A DNA stretch of 14,696 nt, from assembly GCA_046153685.1 (NCBI GenBank), contig JBJXGH010000064.1, positions 1-14,696 of the forward strand. Direction: 5' to 3'. The position numbers and the translations under genes are program-made. Under the pieces are notes generated by a model. That model was not told the DNA's origin. It ran no database searches and worked only from the letters and a program-made list of their open reading frames with translations. Below are positions 1 to 6,496 of this stretch, piece by piece. Numbering within the stretch: the first letter of the stretch is position 1; the number at the start of each line of letters is the position of its first letter. The stretch comes from CAMAPP01 sp046153685. GTDB taxonomy: Bacteria > Pseudomonadota > Alphaproteobacteria > CADEGL01.

Positions 1-1
1 C

Positions 2-793
2 CTGCGCATCGAGAGCCGCCAGACGACGCTCAGCACCGGCCTTTTGCACCCATTCATCCGCTCGCGAGGCGAGAACCTGACGCTTCGCAGCCGTTTCGAC
101 GTGCGCAATTCCTTGGTCGCGCAGGACAGGGGCGTCACGACCCTATCCGAGGACCGCATCCGCGCGCTTCGCCTGGGCGCGTCCTACGATCGGCTCGACG
201 CGGAATTGGGCTTGCCTGGCGTATCGCTATTGTCCGTGGATGTCTCGCAAGGCCTTAACGTCTTCGGCGCGCGCGAGACCGGCTCGGCGACGCTTTCCCG
301 TGCCACGGGACGGAGCCAGTTCACGAAGGGCGCACTCGAAGCCCAGCGCGTGCAGGCCTTGGGCGGCGGCTTCAACGTGCTTGCCGCCGCGAGCGCGCAA
401 TACAGCTTCTCCAACCTCCTTTCCTCGGAGGAGTTTTTCTTTGGCGGGACCCAATATGGCCGGGGCTTCGACCCGGGCGAGCTCTCCGGCGATCACGGCG
501 TCGCCACAAAGCTCGAATTTCAATGGGGCGAAGCCGGACGGTCCGGCGCGATTCGCGACTATCAGCTCTACGTCTTCCTCGACCGGGGTACGGTTTGGCG
601 CAACGTGCCTTCGGCGGGAGACAAGCGGCGTGCGACCGGCCTTTCCACCGGTGTGGGCGTTCGCTTCAACGTATTCGAGCATATTTCGGGAAACGTCGAA
701 TTGGGCATGCCGATCTCGGGATCGGTGCGCGCGCTTGGCCAGGACGACGGCAAGGCGGCGCGTGTGTTCTTCACGCTCTTAGGGCGCTACTAG
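2..793 (+). CDS. TpsB/ShlB/FhaC-family outer-membrane transporter, C-terminal part (5' end outside window)
   Basis: This is the C-terminal 263 residues of a two-partner-secretion (type Vb) outer-membrane transporter of the Omp85 superfamily, which moves a TpsA exoprotein across the outer membrane. The frame is open from base 2, so the in-frame TTG at 44 is not a start; the N-terminus and POTRA domains lie before base 1. What is visible: beta-strand-rich sequence with alternating polar and hydrophobic residues; an FFFGG-x-QYGRGFDPGE stretch carrying the RGF motif (461-469) of the barrel-plugging loop L6 typical of Omp85/TpsB proteins; a YQLYVFLDRGTVW strand; and a final strand ending FFTLLGRY with a C-terminal aromatic residue, as expected of a BAM-recognised barrel. 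The gene is convergent with the SapC gene, 36 bp away. No TpsA partner is visible. Family assignment is solid; the specific cargo is unknown. Confidence 0.88.
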   Translation: MRIESRQTTLSTGLLHPFIRSRGENLTLRSRFDVRNSLVAQDRGVTTLSEDRIRALRLGASYDRLDAELGLPGVSLLSVDVSQGLNVFGARETGSATLSRATGRSQFTKGALEAQRVQALGGGFNVLAAASAQYSFSNLLSSEEFFFGGTQYGRGFDPGELSGDHGVATKLEFQWGEAGRSGAIRDYQLYVFLDRGTVWRNVPSAGDKRRATGLSTGVGVRFNVFEHISGNVELGMPISGSVRALGQDDGKAARVFFTLLGRY

Positions 794-807
794 GCAAGCT
801 CGGCTTT

Positions 808-822
808 GGATCGAGGCGATCC
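808..822. repeat. Short hairpin between convergent genes
   Basis: Perfect inverted repeat GGATCG/CGATCC with a 3-nt loop, lying in the 36-bp gap between the converging TpsB and SapC genes. No T-run follows on either strand, so it is at best a weak terminator. Confidence 0.35.
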
Positions 823-829
823 GGGATAT

Positions 830-1615
830 CTAGGGCCCGCGCTCCTTCCGTCCTGCCGGTTTCGCCGCTCCCTCGCGGCGCAGGCGCGAATCCGCTCGAT
901 CGGCCAGACGCGCCCAATTGGTCATTGAGATGAGGTGCGCGTGAATGGGCGCCAGCCAGCCGCGGCGGCGCCAATCGAGGAACACATCGTCGGCAAGCGC
1001 ATTGAGGCGCGCCTCGTCCACGACGCGGAATCCGCCAAAGGCCAGTGTCTCGCCGGACACAAGGGACAAATCGGCCCGGTTCGGCACCAGCAGGTCGTGG
1101 GCGGCCAGCGCGCGCGCGAACTCGAGCGTGACCGCGCGTTCGGTCTGGAACGCGCTGCAGAACGAGAACGCGCCGCGAGTCACCTCGGTGGGCTCGCCGT
1201 TCGTAAATAGCGGGCGCGAAGCACCACCGATCAGGAACCCGCTCGCCTCGTCGATCGCGAGCGTAAAACGCGCGCCCGAGTCTTCCTCGATGAAGATGAA
1301 GGGGTAGCGCCGCACATAAGCCGGCACGTAGTGATCCTCCGCCCAGCCGCCCCAGGCCTCGACGAACAGGTTCTCGCCATTGCGCACACCGAGCACCGCC
1401 GCCGGGCTGGCGGGCTCGCTGGCCGTGAAAACGATCGGATAGTGACGGCTTGCAAGCGCAACTTCGTTCAGATTGAGCGGCACCGAGTTCGCTTGGCGCG
1501 CGAACTTGAAATGCGTCAATCGCTTCAACGAACGGTCGCCATGACGCGCCGGCGTAAGCGGCCGGGGGTCACCATAGAGAATCGGATGGGTGGTGGAATC
1601 TTGCGCGTCGGACAT
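830..1615 (-). CDS. SapC family protein
   Basis: 261-residue soluble-looking protein of the SapC family (Pfam PF07277 type). Visible family hallmarks are the N-terminal HPILYGDPRPLTPARHG segment, FKFARQANSVPL (around residues 38-49), ASRHYPIVF, the GVRNGENLFV block, the AEDHYVPAYVRRYPFIF block and a following acidic stretch with AIDEASG. The family takes its name from a Campylobacter fetus S-layer locus product; database labels calling it a peptide ABC permease are a name clash, since no membrane segments are present. I chose ATG at 1615; an in-frame TTG three codons upstream (1624) is possible, and neither has a clear ribosome binding site. The biochemical role is not established. In this window it sits near outer-membrane and secreted-protein genes, which fits a surface-associated role, but that is inference. 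Confidence 0.85.
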   Translation of the reverse strand: MSDAQDSTTHPILYGDPRPLTPARHGDRSLKRLTHFKFARQANSVPLNLNEVALASRHYPIVFTASEPASPAAVLGVRNGENLFVEAWGGWAEDHYVPAYVRRYPFIFIEEDSGARFTLAIDEASGFLIGGASRPLFTNGEPTEVTRGAFSFCSAFQTERAVTLEFARALAAHDLLVPNRADLSLVSGETLAFGGFRVVDEARLNALADDVFLDWRRRGWLAPIHAHLISMTNWARLADRADSRLRREGAAKPAGRKERGP

Positions 1616-1933
1616 GGAACCCAAATGGAGGCGAAGCGGCCAGCCCCGATCCTCGTCGTGGCGAGCCCCGCGCCGCTACTCTTACACCAATCCCACGCTT
1701 CGGAGGATGGCGAAGCTTCGCTATATATTGAAAGTATCGAAGCTCAGATCACAAAATACTGGGCGAGGAAGTAATGGCAGGTTGAACTTGCATCCTCACT
1801 TGATTTCTTCACGTCTATTGTTAGCGGGTTGATTCAACCGCCAGCGATCTTTCTTTGATATTCATGTTTTTTGTTGAAGAAACTCTGTAATTTCATGATT
1901 TAACGCGATTCATGCCCTCGCGCCGGCGCGCGC
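1616..1933. other. Intergenic region upstream of the SapC gene
   Basis: 318 bp without a convincing gene, between the FecR gene's 3' end and the SapC gene's 5' end (both minus strand). It should contain the SapC promoter. The stretch 1770-1915 is clearly more AT-rich than the flanking genes. No unambiguous -35/-10 pair could be picked on the minus strand. The only strong structure is the palindrome cluster at 1697-1744. Confidence 0.6.
1697..1744. promoter_or_regulatory. Palindrome cluster upstream of the SapC gene
   Basis: A perfect 12-bp palindrome, GCGAAGCTTCGC (1710-1721), is flanked by half-copies GCTTCG (1697-1702) and CGAAGC (1738-1743). The right half of the palindrome and the downstream half-copy also form a 7-bp inverted repeat, AGCTTCG/CGAAGCT (1714-1720 and 1738-1744), around the AT-rich core TATATATTG. 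It lies 80-130 bp upstream of the SapC start codon, so an operator or an mRNA-leader structure is plausible. Function is unproven. Confidence 0.35.
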
Positions 1934-2587
1934 CTACCATGCGACGGTGGCAAGTGCCGCCTGCATCTGCGCCTCGGTCAGCTTGAACGGCGCCGAGGGC
2001 GGCTTGGCGGCGGTGGTGATGCGGGTCGCCATCCCGGCTTCCGAGATGTCCACGCGTCCGGCGCGGGTTTCGAGATAGATGCCGCCGCCGCCGAGCAGGG
2101 CGACGAGGAGATCGTTCTTCTTTTGCTCGCCCCAGAACTCCGTGCCGCGAATGCCGAGCGTGGCGGTCTGCATCGTCACCTGGAAGGGTGCGCCCGCGAC
2201 CTGACCGAGCTTGCCCGACACGGCGCGAAACACCCCGGCGATCACTTTCACATTGGCATTGCCCGTGTTCTTCGCTTCGTCGAAAAGATAGCTCTCGATC
2301 CGCAAGCGACTGTTATCGCCGAGCGTCAATTTCGCCGCGTCGATCATCGCGATCTCGAGGCGCGTATCCTTGCCGGTTTTCAACAGATCGCCGACGAAAA
2401 CCTCCGAGCCCTCGGCGAGTTTCCGCGTCTTGCCGCCCGATTCCGCCACGCCATCGCCTTTCATCCGGGTGATCTTGCCGGCCAATTCCGCGGACAAAGC
2501 GGGTGCCGCCGTGATCGCGAACGCGAGACCGATGAGAATGGATAAGATTCCGAGGGCGCGGGTGAAAAAGCGATTGGCACTGGCCAT
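1934..2587 (-). CDS. FecR-domain periplasmic protein
   Basis: 217-residue exported protein with a single FecR domain (PF04773 type). It starts with a Sec signal peptide: MASANRFFTR, then a hydrophobic stretch ending in APALSA, with likely cleavage before ELAGKI. The FecR fold follows: GSEVFVGDLLKTGKDTRLEI, then a LTLGDNSRLRIESYLFDE block and the hallmark TATLGIRGTEFWGE near residues 140-153. There is no N-terminal anti-sigma cytoplasmic part or membrane helix, so this is not a classical FecR sigma regulator but the stand-alone periplasmic type common in alphaproteobacteria. ATG at 2587 is chosen because GGGAGA lies about 7 nt upstream and the signal peptide begins there; a longer in-frame reading up to 2680 is Arg-rich and would bury the signal peptide. 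It lies 89 bp downstream of gpmA on the same strand and may be co-transcribed. Precise function unknown. Confidence 0.85.
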   Translation of the reverse strand: MASANRFFTRALGILSILIGLAFAITAAPALSAELAGKITRMKGDGVAESGGKTRKLAEGSEVFVGDLLKTGKDTRLEIAMIDAAKLTLGDNSRLRIESYLFDEAKNTGNANVKVIAGVFRAVSGKLGQVAGAPFQVTMQTATLGIRGTEFWGEQKKNDLLVALLGGGGIYLETRAGRVDISEAGMATRITTAAKPPSAPFKLTEAQMQAALATVAW

Positions 2588-2676
2588 GATGGCTCTCCCG
2601 GTTTTCCTGGCGGGGCGCCGCCGCGCGGGCCCCATTTCGATCCACGCCATGCGACGGCGTTCTTGGTCGCGGGCGC

Positions 2677-3378
2677 TCAAGCCGGATTGCCCGCGTCGTC
2701 GAGGAAGTATTGCCGCGTCGGCTTCAAATCGCCATCGAGCTCGTAAACCAAGGGCTTGCCCGTCGGAATCTCGACCGTGGCGATCGCGTCGTCCGAAATG
2801 TCGCCGAGATGTTTCATCAAGCCGCGCAGGCTATTGCCGTGCGCGGCGATGAGCACGCGCTTTCCCGTCCTCGCCTGCGGCGCGATCGTACCGTGCCAAT
2901 AGGGCAAGGTGCGCGCGATCGTGTCCTTGAGGCTTTCGGTCAGCGGCACATTGCCCTTGCCGAGAACATCGTAGCGCCGATCGACGGCGGCGCGCGGATC
3001 GTTCGCTTCGAGCGTGGGCGGTGCTATGTCGAAGCTGCGCCGCCACTGGAACACCTGATCGTCGCCATATGCCTTGGCGGTCTCGGCCTTGTTCAGGCCC
3101 TGCAACGCGCCGTAGTGGCGTTCGTTCAGGCGCCAGGAATGCGCGATCGGCAGCCAAGCCCGGTCCATTTCCTCAAGGGCGAGCCACAGCGTCTTGATCG
3201 CGCGCTTGAGCAGCGAGGTATGGCAGAGATCGAAATCCAAGCCCGCAGCCGCCATGGCGCGCCCGGCGGCCCGCGCTTCCTCGACCCCGCGTTCGGACAG
3301 CTCGACATCGGTCCAGCCGGTGAAGCGGTTTTCCTTGTTCCAGACGCTTTGGCCGTGGCGCAGCAGCACGAGCTTCAT
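2677..3378 (-). CDS. gpmA: 2,3-bisphosphoglycerate-dependent phosphoglycerate mutase
   Basis: Interconverts 3- and 2-phosphoglycerate in glycolysis and gluconeogenesis through a phosphohistidine intermediate in the cytoplasm. The 233-residue protein starts MKLVLLRHGQSVWN, giving the RHG motif with phospho-acceptor His8, followed by NRFTGWTDVELSERG. Further active-site residues visible are Arg59 (LLKRAIKT), Glu86 (LNERHYGALQG) and His180 (AAHGNSLRG). Length is slightly below the roughly 250 residues of Escherichia coli GpmA, mostly at the C-terminus, and all catalytic residues are present. The ATG at 3378 has AGGAGAG about 6 nt upstream. It is divergent from the PYROXD2-like gene and 89 bp upstream of the FecR gene. 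Assignment is firm. Confidence 0.97.
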   Translation of the reverse strand: MKLVLLRHGQSVWNKENRFTGWTDVELSERGVEEARAAGRAMAAAGLDFDLCHTSLLKRAIKTLWLALEEMDRAWLPIAHSWRLNERHYGALQGLNKAETAKAYGDDQVFQWRRSFDIAPPTLEANDPRAAVDRRYDVLGKGNVPLTESLKDTIARTLPYWHGTIAPQARTGKRVLIAAHGNSLRGLMKHLGDISDDAIATVEIPTGKPLVYELDGDLKPTRQYFLDDAGNPA

Positions 3379-3440
3379 GTCCGGCTCTCCTCGCGCCTGG
3401 GTTTAGCGGCGCCCCGGCCCCCGTGTAAAGGCGCGGCATA

Positions 3441-3520
3441 CGAAGAAGCGGATGCGGGGTCGAAGACGTGGATACAGGGTCGATGATGCGAATACCGGGC
3501 GGGCGATGCGGATATGGGGT
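3441..3520. repeat. Four head-to-tail 20-bp repeats in divergent intergenic region
   Basis: Four degenerate units of exactly 20 bp abut at 3441, 3461, 3481 and 3501. The first two units are CGAAGAAGCGGATGCGGGGT and CGAAGACGTGGATACAGGGT. The third and fourth keep the core GATGCGGATA-x-x-GGG with a few changes; in unit 3 the core reads GATGCGAATACCGGG. A 20-bp period is close to two helical turns, which would place a bound protein on one face of the DNA. The array lies 62 bp upstream of the gpmA start codon and just before the candidate promoter of the flavoprotein pair. It could be regulatory or a decayed minisatellite. Confidence 0.6.
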
Positions 3521-3530
3521 GCGTCCGAAG

Positions 3531-3559
3531 TTGTTCGCGTCTCGGACCGATGGTTAAAT
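3531..3559 (+). promoter_or_regulatory. Candidate promoter of the flavoprotein pair
   Basis: TTGTTC (3531-3536) and TTAAAT (3554-3559) are separated by 17 bp, a fair sigma-70-like match about 75 bp upstream of the chosen start codon. An inverted repeat, GTCCGA/TCGGAC (3523-3528 and 3542-3547), flanks the -35 element and could be an operator. This was assigned by eye only. Confidence 0.35.
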
Positions 3560-3580
3560 GGCGTCGGTTGCTGAACACCC

Positions 3581-3625
3581 GGGTTATCACATTTGGGTCT
3601 TCACGACTGGGTCATCACATCGGGG
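3581..3625. repeat. Three tandem 14-bp repeats in the leader of the flavoprotein gene
   Basis: The units GGGTTATCACATTT (3581-3594), GGGTCTTCACGACT (3595-3608) and GGGTCATCACATCG (3609-3622) are followed by a further GGG. The consensus is GGGTCATCACAT plus two variable bases. The array sits directly before the ribosome binding region (GGGGAAG, 3622-3628) of the gene starting at 3636, so it would be transcribed from the upstream candidate promoter. Confidence 0.6.
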
Positions 3626-3635
3626 AAGTCGGGCC

Positions 3636-5234
3636 ATGACGCAGCGCTATGATGCGATCATCATCGGCGCGGGGCATAACGGTCTTGCGTGCGGCGCCTA
3701 TCTGGCCAAGGCCGGGCTCAAGGTGCTGGTGCTCGAACGCCGGCACATCATCGGCGGCGCCGCGGCGACCGAGGAGGTCGTGCCCGGATTTCGCATGTCG
3801 CTGGCGTCGTACCTCTTGGGCATGATGCCAAAGCGCGTCATCGACGAGCTCGAACTGTTCGCCAACGGCCTTGAGATCCTACCCTGCAAGGGCATCTTCC
3901 ATCCGACCGATGACGGCGGCGCCATCGTGGTGCACGACGATCAAGCGATCACCCAGAAATCCTTTGCGCGCCTATCCAAGCGCGACGCCGAATCCTATGC
4001 CGATTACAACGCCTACATGTCGGACGCGACATCCGTCGTGCGCGAGATGATGTTCGAGACGCCCTTCGATCCTTCGCGCCGCGATTGGCGGGGCTACAAG
4101 GACATGGCGTCCTTCGCATGGCGGTACCGTAAGATCGGCGGCCGCTTCTTCCGTCTCGCCGATCTGTTCACGATGAGCAGCTACGATTTTCTCTCGCAGT
4201 GGTTCGAAAACGACGCGATCAAGAGCGCGCTCGGCTATCAATCCTCGGTCGGTACCTTCGGCGGGCTGAAATCGCCGGGTTCGGCCTATGTCCTGTTGCA
4301 TCACGCCATGGCGCACGATGTCGGGGTCGGCTGGGGCTTCGTCAAGGGCGGCATGGGCGCCGTTTCGGCCGCGATTTTGAACGCCGGCGCCAAGCACGGC
4401 ATGGAGGTGAAAACCAGCGCGCCGGTGGCCAAGGTCATCGTCAAGGACGGTCGCGCCGTTGGCGTCGCGACGGTTTCGGGCGAGATTTACGAGGCGAAGC
4501 TGATCGCCTCCAACGCCCACGCCAAGCCCTTGTTCGAGAAACTCGTCGGTGCCGAACATCTGCCCGCCGAAATGCTCAAGGACCTCGCGCGCTTTCGCAC
4601 GTTCTCGACCGCCTTCAAGCTCAACATCGCGTGCGAAACCTTGCCGACTTACAAGGCCTTCGACGCACAAGCGTGCGGCATGGACTATCCCGATTTCGCC
4701 CATCTCGCGCCCGATATCGACTACATGGAACGCGCCTTCGATGACGCGAAATATGGCTGGTATTCCAAGCGCCCCTTCCTTTCGCCGGTGACGCCTACCG
4801 TGCACGACAGCACCTTGGCGCCCAAGGGTAAGCATGTGGTCAACATCTTCGGCGGCCACGCGCCCTACGAACTTAGGAATGGCGTCTGGGCGAACGAGCG
4901 CGAGAATTTCGTGAAGACCGTCATGGCGGTCATGGATGAGCACGCGCCTGGGTTTTCGTCCAGCATCATCGACATGCAGGTGCTGCTGCCGCCCGATTTG
5001 GAAGAAATCATCGGTTTGCCGGGCGGCCACATCTTCCACGGCGAGATCACGCCCGATCAGCTATTCTTCAAGCGCCCTGTGCCCCATTATGCCGATTATC
5101 GCAGCCCCGTCGCGGGCCTCTATCAGTGCGGCTCCTCGACCCATCCGGGCGGCGGCGTCACCGGCGTGCCCGGGCGCAATGCCGCGCGCGAAATTCTCAA
5201 GGACTGGCCGAAGTTGAAGCGCCAAGCCGCCTAG
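3636..5234 (+). CDS. FAD-dependent oxidoreductase, PYROXD2/phytoene-desaturase-like
   Basis: 532-residue flavoprotein of the CrtI/amine-oxidase-like superfamily, closest in pattern to the PYROXD2 group. It starts with an FAD-binding Rossmann segment, YDAIIIGAGHNGLACGAYLA (GAGHNG at residues 11-16), with the ribose-binding acidic residue in VLVLERR (Glu34) and the IIGGAAATEE block. It ends with the second flavin-contacting motif, GLYQCGSSTHPGGGVTGVPG (about residues 494-513), typical of the group. No signal peptide or membrane helix is visible, so it is probably cytoplasmic. ATG at 3636 is preferred because GGGGAAG lies 7 nt upstream and the conserved region begins at once; the longer in-frame ATG at 3558 would translate through the 14-bp repeats. 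The next flavoprotein gene follows after 26 bp, suggesting an operon. The substrate of this group is not established; it is not necessarily a carotenoid enzyme, and no other crt gene is present. Confidence 0.9.
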   Translation: MTQRYDAIIIGAGHNGLACGAYLAKAGLKVLVLERRHIIGGAAATEEVVPGFRMSLASYLLGMMPKRVIDELELFANGLEILPCKGIFHPTDDGGAIVVHDDQAITQKSFARLSKRDAESYADYNAYMSDATSVVREMMFETPFDPSRRDWRGYKDMASFAWRYRKIGGRFFRLADLFTMSSYDFLSQWFENDAIKSALGYQSSVGTFGGLKSPGSAYVLLHHAMAHDVGVGWGFVKGGMGAVSAAILNAGAKHGMEVKTSAPVAKVIVKDGRAVGVATVSGEIYEAKLIASNAHAKPLFEKLVGAEHLPAEMLKDLARFRTFSTAFKLNIACETLPTYKAFDAQACGMDYPDFAHLAPDIDYMERAFDDAKYGWYSKRPFLSPVTPTVHDSTLAPKGKHVVNIFGGHAPYELRNGVWANERENFVKTVMAVMDEHAPGFSSSIIDMQVLLPPDLEEIIGLPGGHIFHGEITPDQLFFKRPVPHYADYRSPVAGLYQCGSSTHPGGGVTGVPGRNAAREILKDWPKLKRQAA

Positions 5235-5260
5235 CGACCAACAATCCGAAAGACGAAATC

Positions 5261-6412
5261 ATGCGCGAGTGCGATTTTCTGATCGTCGGCGCCGGCATCG
5301 CGGGCGCGTCCGTCGCCCATTGGCTGGCCAAGGAACACAAGGTCGTGGTGCTCGAACGCGAGGATCAGCCCGGCTATCACACCACCGGCCGATCGATCGC
5401 GGTCTATACCGAGGCCTATGGCCCCGCCGCCATCCGCGCGCTCGCCATCGCCGGCGGGCCGTTCTTCAAGAACCCGCCCAAGGATTTCACATCCTTGCCG
5501 CTTTGCCATCCCCACGGCCTCATGTTCGTCGCCCGCGAGGATCAAAAGACGATCCTTTACGACGCGCTCAAGGCCGTGCAGCCGATGTCGCCCGCAATTC
5601 GCGAAATCTCGGTTGGAGAAGCAGTGGCCATGGTGCCCGTGCTCAAGCGCGATTATCTGGCCGCGTGTTTTCTCGATCCGAACACCATGGCGCTCGACGT
5701 CAACGCGATTCACCAGGGCTATCTGCGAGGCCTCAAGGCCGCGGGCGGCGAGGTGGTGACCAACGCCGAGGCGACGCGCCTCGAACGTAAAGGGGGGAAG
5801 TGGATCGTGACGACGCCCGCGGGCGTGTTCGCGGCACCCGTGGTGATCAACGCCGCGGGCGCCTGGGCGGACGTTCTCGCCGCGCGCGTGGGCGCCAAAG
5901 CCATTGGCCTGGTGCCCAAGCGCCGCACCGTCATCGCCTTCGCCCCGCCCGCGGGCGTGAACGGCAATGCCTGGCCCGTCGTCTTCGACACCGAGGAGGA
6001 ATGGTATTTCAAGGTCGATGCCGGCACCGTGCTCGGCTCGCCCGCCGACGCAACACCCTCGCCGCCGACCGACGCCCAGCCCGAGGAAATCGACATCGCC
6101 CTCACCATTGACCGCATTGAGCGCGCAACGACCATGCCCATCCGTCGCATCATCCGCAAATGGGCGGGCCTGCGCAGCTTCGTCGCCGACGGCGTGCCGG
6201 TCGCGGGGTACGATCCGCATGTCGAGGGCTATTTCTGGCTCGCGGGGCAGGGCGGCTACGGCATCGAAACCTCGGTCGGGCTGTCGCGCACGGCGGCGAG
6301 TCTGGCGACCGGCAAGGGCATGCCCGAGGACGTGCGCGCGCTCGGCGTCACCGAGCGCGATCTTGCGCCCATGCGCCTGTGGGACGGCACGGCCAAGGCG
6401 GCGGCGCACTGA
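5261..6412 (+). CDS. DadA/DauA-type FAD-dependent D-amino-acid (imino acid) dehydrogenase
   Basis: 383-residue oxidase/dehydrogenase of the DAO family, very similar in sequence to Pseudomonas aeruginosa D-arginine dehydrogenase (recalled from memory). Visible are FLIVGAGIAGASVAHWLA (FAD motif GAGIAG, residues 10-15), QPGYHTTGRS, NAAGAWAD (197-204), PKRRTVIAFAPP, KWAGLRSFVADG (300-311) and GQGGYGIETS near the end. Numbering aligns without gaps to the Pseudomonas enzyme: substrate-carboxylate and active-site residues Tyr53, Arg222, Tyr249 and Arg305 are kept, but His48 is Val, the guanidinium-binding Glu87 is Leu, and Gln336 is Glu. A basic substrate such as D-arginine is therefore unlikely; a hydrophobic D-amino acid or another secondary amine is more plausible. 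Start at 5261 is the ATG preceding the Rossmann motif; its ribosome binding site is weak, so it may be coupled to the gene 26 bp upstream. Confidence 0.9.
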   Translation: MRECDFLIVGAGIAGASVAHWLAKEHKVVVLEREDQPGYHTTGRSIAVYTEAYGPAAIRALAIAGGPFFKNPPKDFTSLPLCHPHGLMFVAREDQKTILYDALKAVQPMSPAIREISVGEAVAMVPVLKRDYLAACFLDPNTMALDVNAIHQGYLRGLKAAGGEVVTNAEATRLERKGGKWIVTTPAGVFAAPVVINAAGAWADVLAARVGAKAIGLVPKRRTVIAFAPPAGVNGNAWPVVFDTEEEWYFKVDAGTVLGSPADATPSPPTDAQPEEIDIALTIDRIERATTMPIRRIIRKWAGLRSFVADGVPVAGYDPHVEGYFWLAGQGGYGIETSVGLSRTAASLATGKGMPEDVRALGVTERDLAPMRLWDGTAKAAAH

Positions 6413-6433
6413 CGGTCACGGCCCGCGCAAGAT

Positions 6434-6463
6434 AAAACGGCCCGGAGCGTTCCGGGCCGTTTT
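6434..6463. terminator. Bidirectional rho-independent terminator
   Basis: Perfect 13-bp stem AAAACGGCCCGGA (6434-6446), GCGT loop and TCCGGGCCGTTTT (6451-6463), GC-rich with an A-run before and a T-run after, so it works in both directions. It lies between the convergent DauA-like gene and the flavin monooxygenase gene and should end both transcription units. Confidence 0.93.
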
Positions 6464-6496
6464 CGTTGGACGGTTTTCGCTCGGGGGCCGCGCGCC

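Noticed and set aside
1924..1933. GC palindrome GGCGCGCGCC just after the FecR gene considered as a terminator
   Set aside because: It cannot form a hairpin with a usable loop and has no T-run on the downstream side of the minus strand.
1937..2657. Shared CCATGCGACGG (1937-1947 and 2647-2657) flanking the FecR gene, considered as a target-site duplication
   Set aside because: An 11-bp match is expected by chance many times in a window this size, and no mobile-element gene lies between the copies.
2588..2680. Longer N-terminus for the FecR-domain protein
   Set aside because: It would bury a clear signal peptide behind an Arg-rich segment, and the ATG at 2587 has its own GGGAGA site.
3558..3635. 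Earlier ATG for the PYROXD2-like protein
   Set aside because: It would translate the 14-bp repeats into a non-conserved 26-residue leader; ATG 3636 has a ribosome binding site and directly precedes the Rossmann motif.
3972..5039. Minus-strand open frame of 355 codons opposite the PYROXD2-like gene
   Set aside because: Antisense shadow of a well-supported flavoprotein; product shows no family pattern.
5231..6409. Minus-strand open frame of 392 codons opposite the DauA-like gene
   Set aside because: High-GC antisense shadow; the plus-strand product matches a known enzyme family from end to end.
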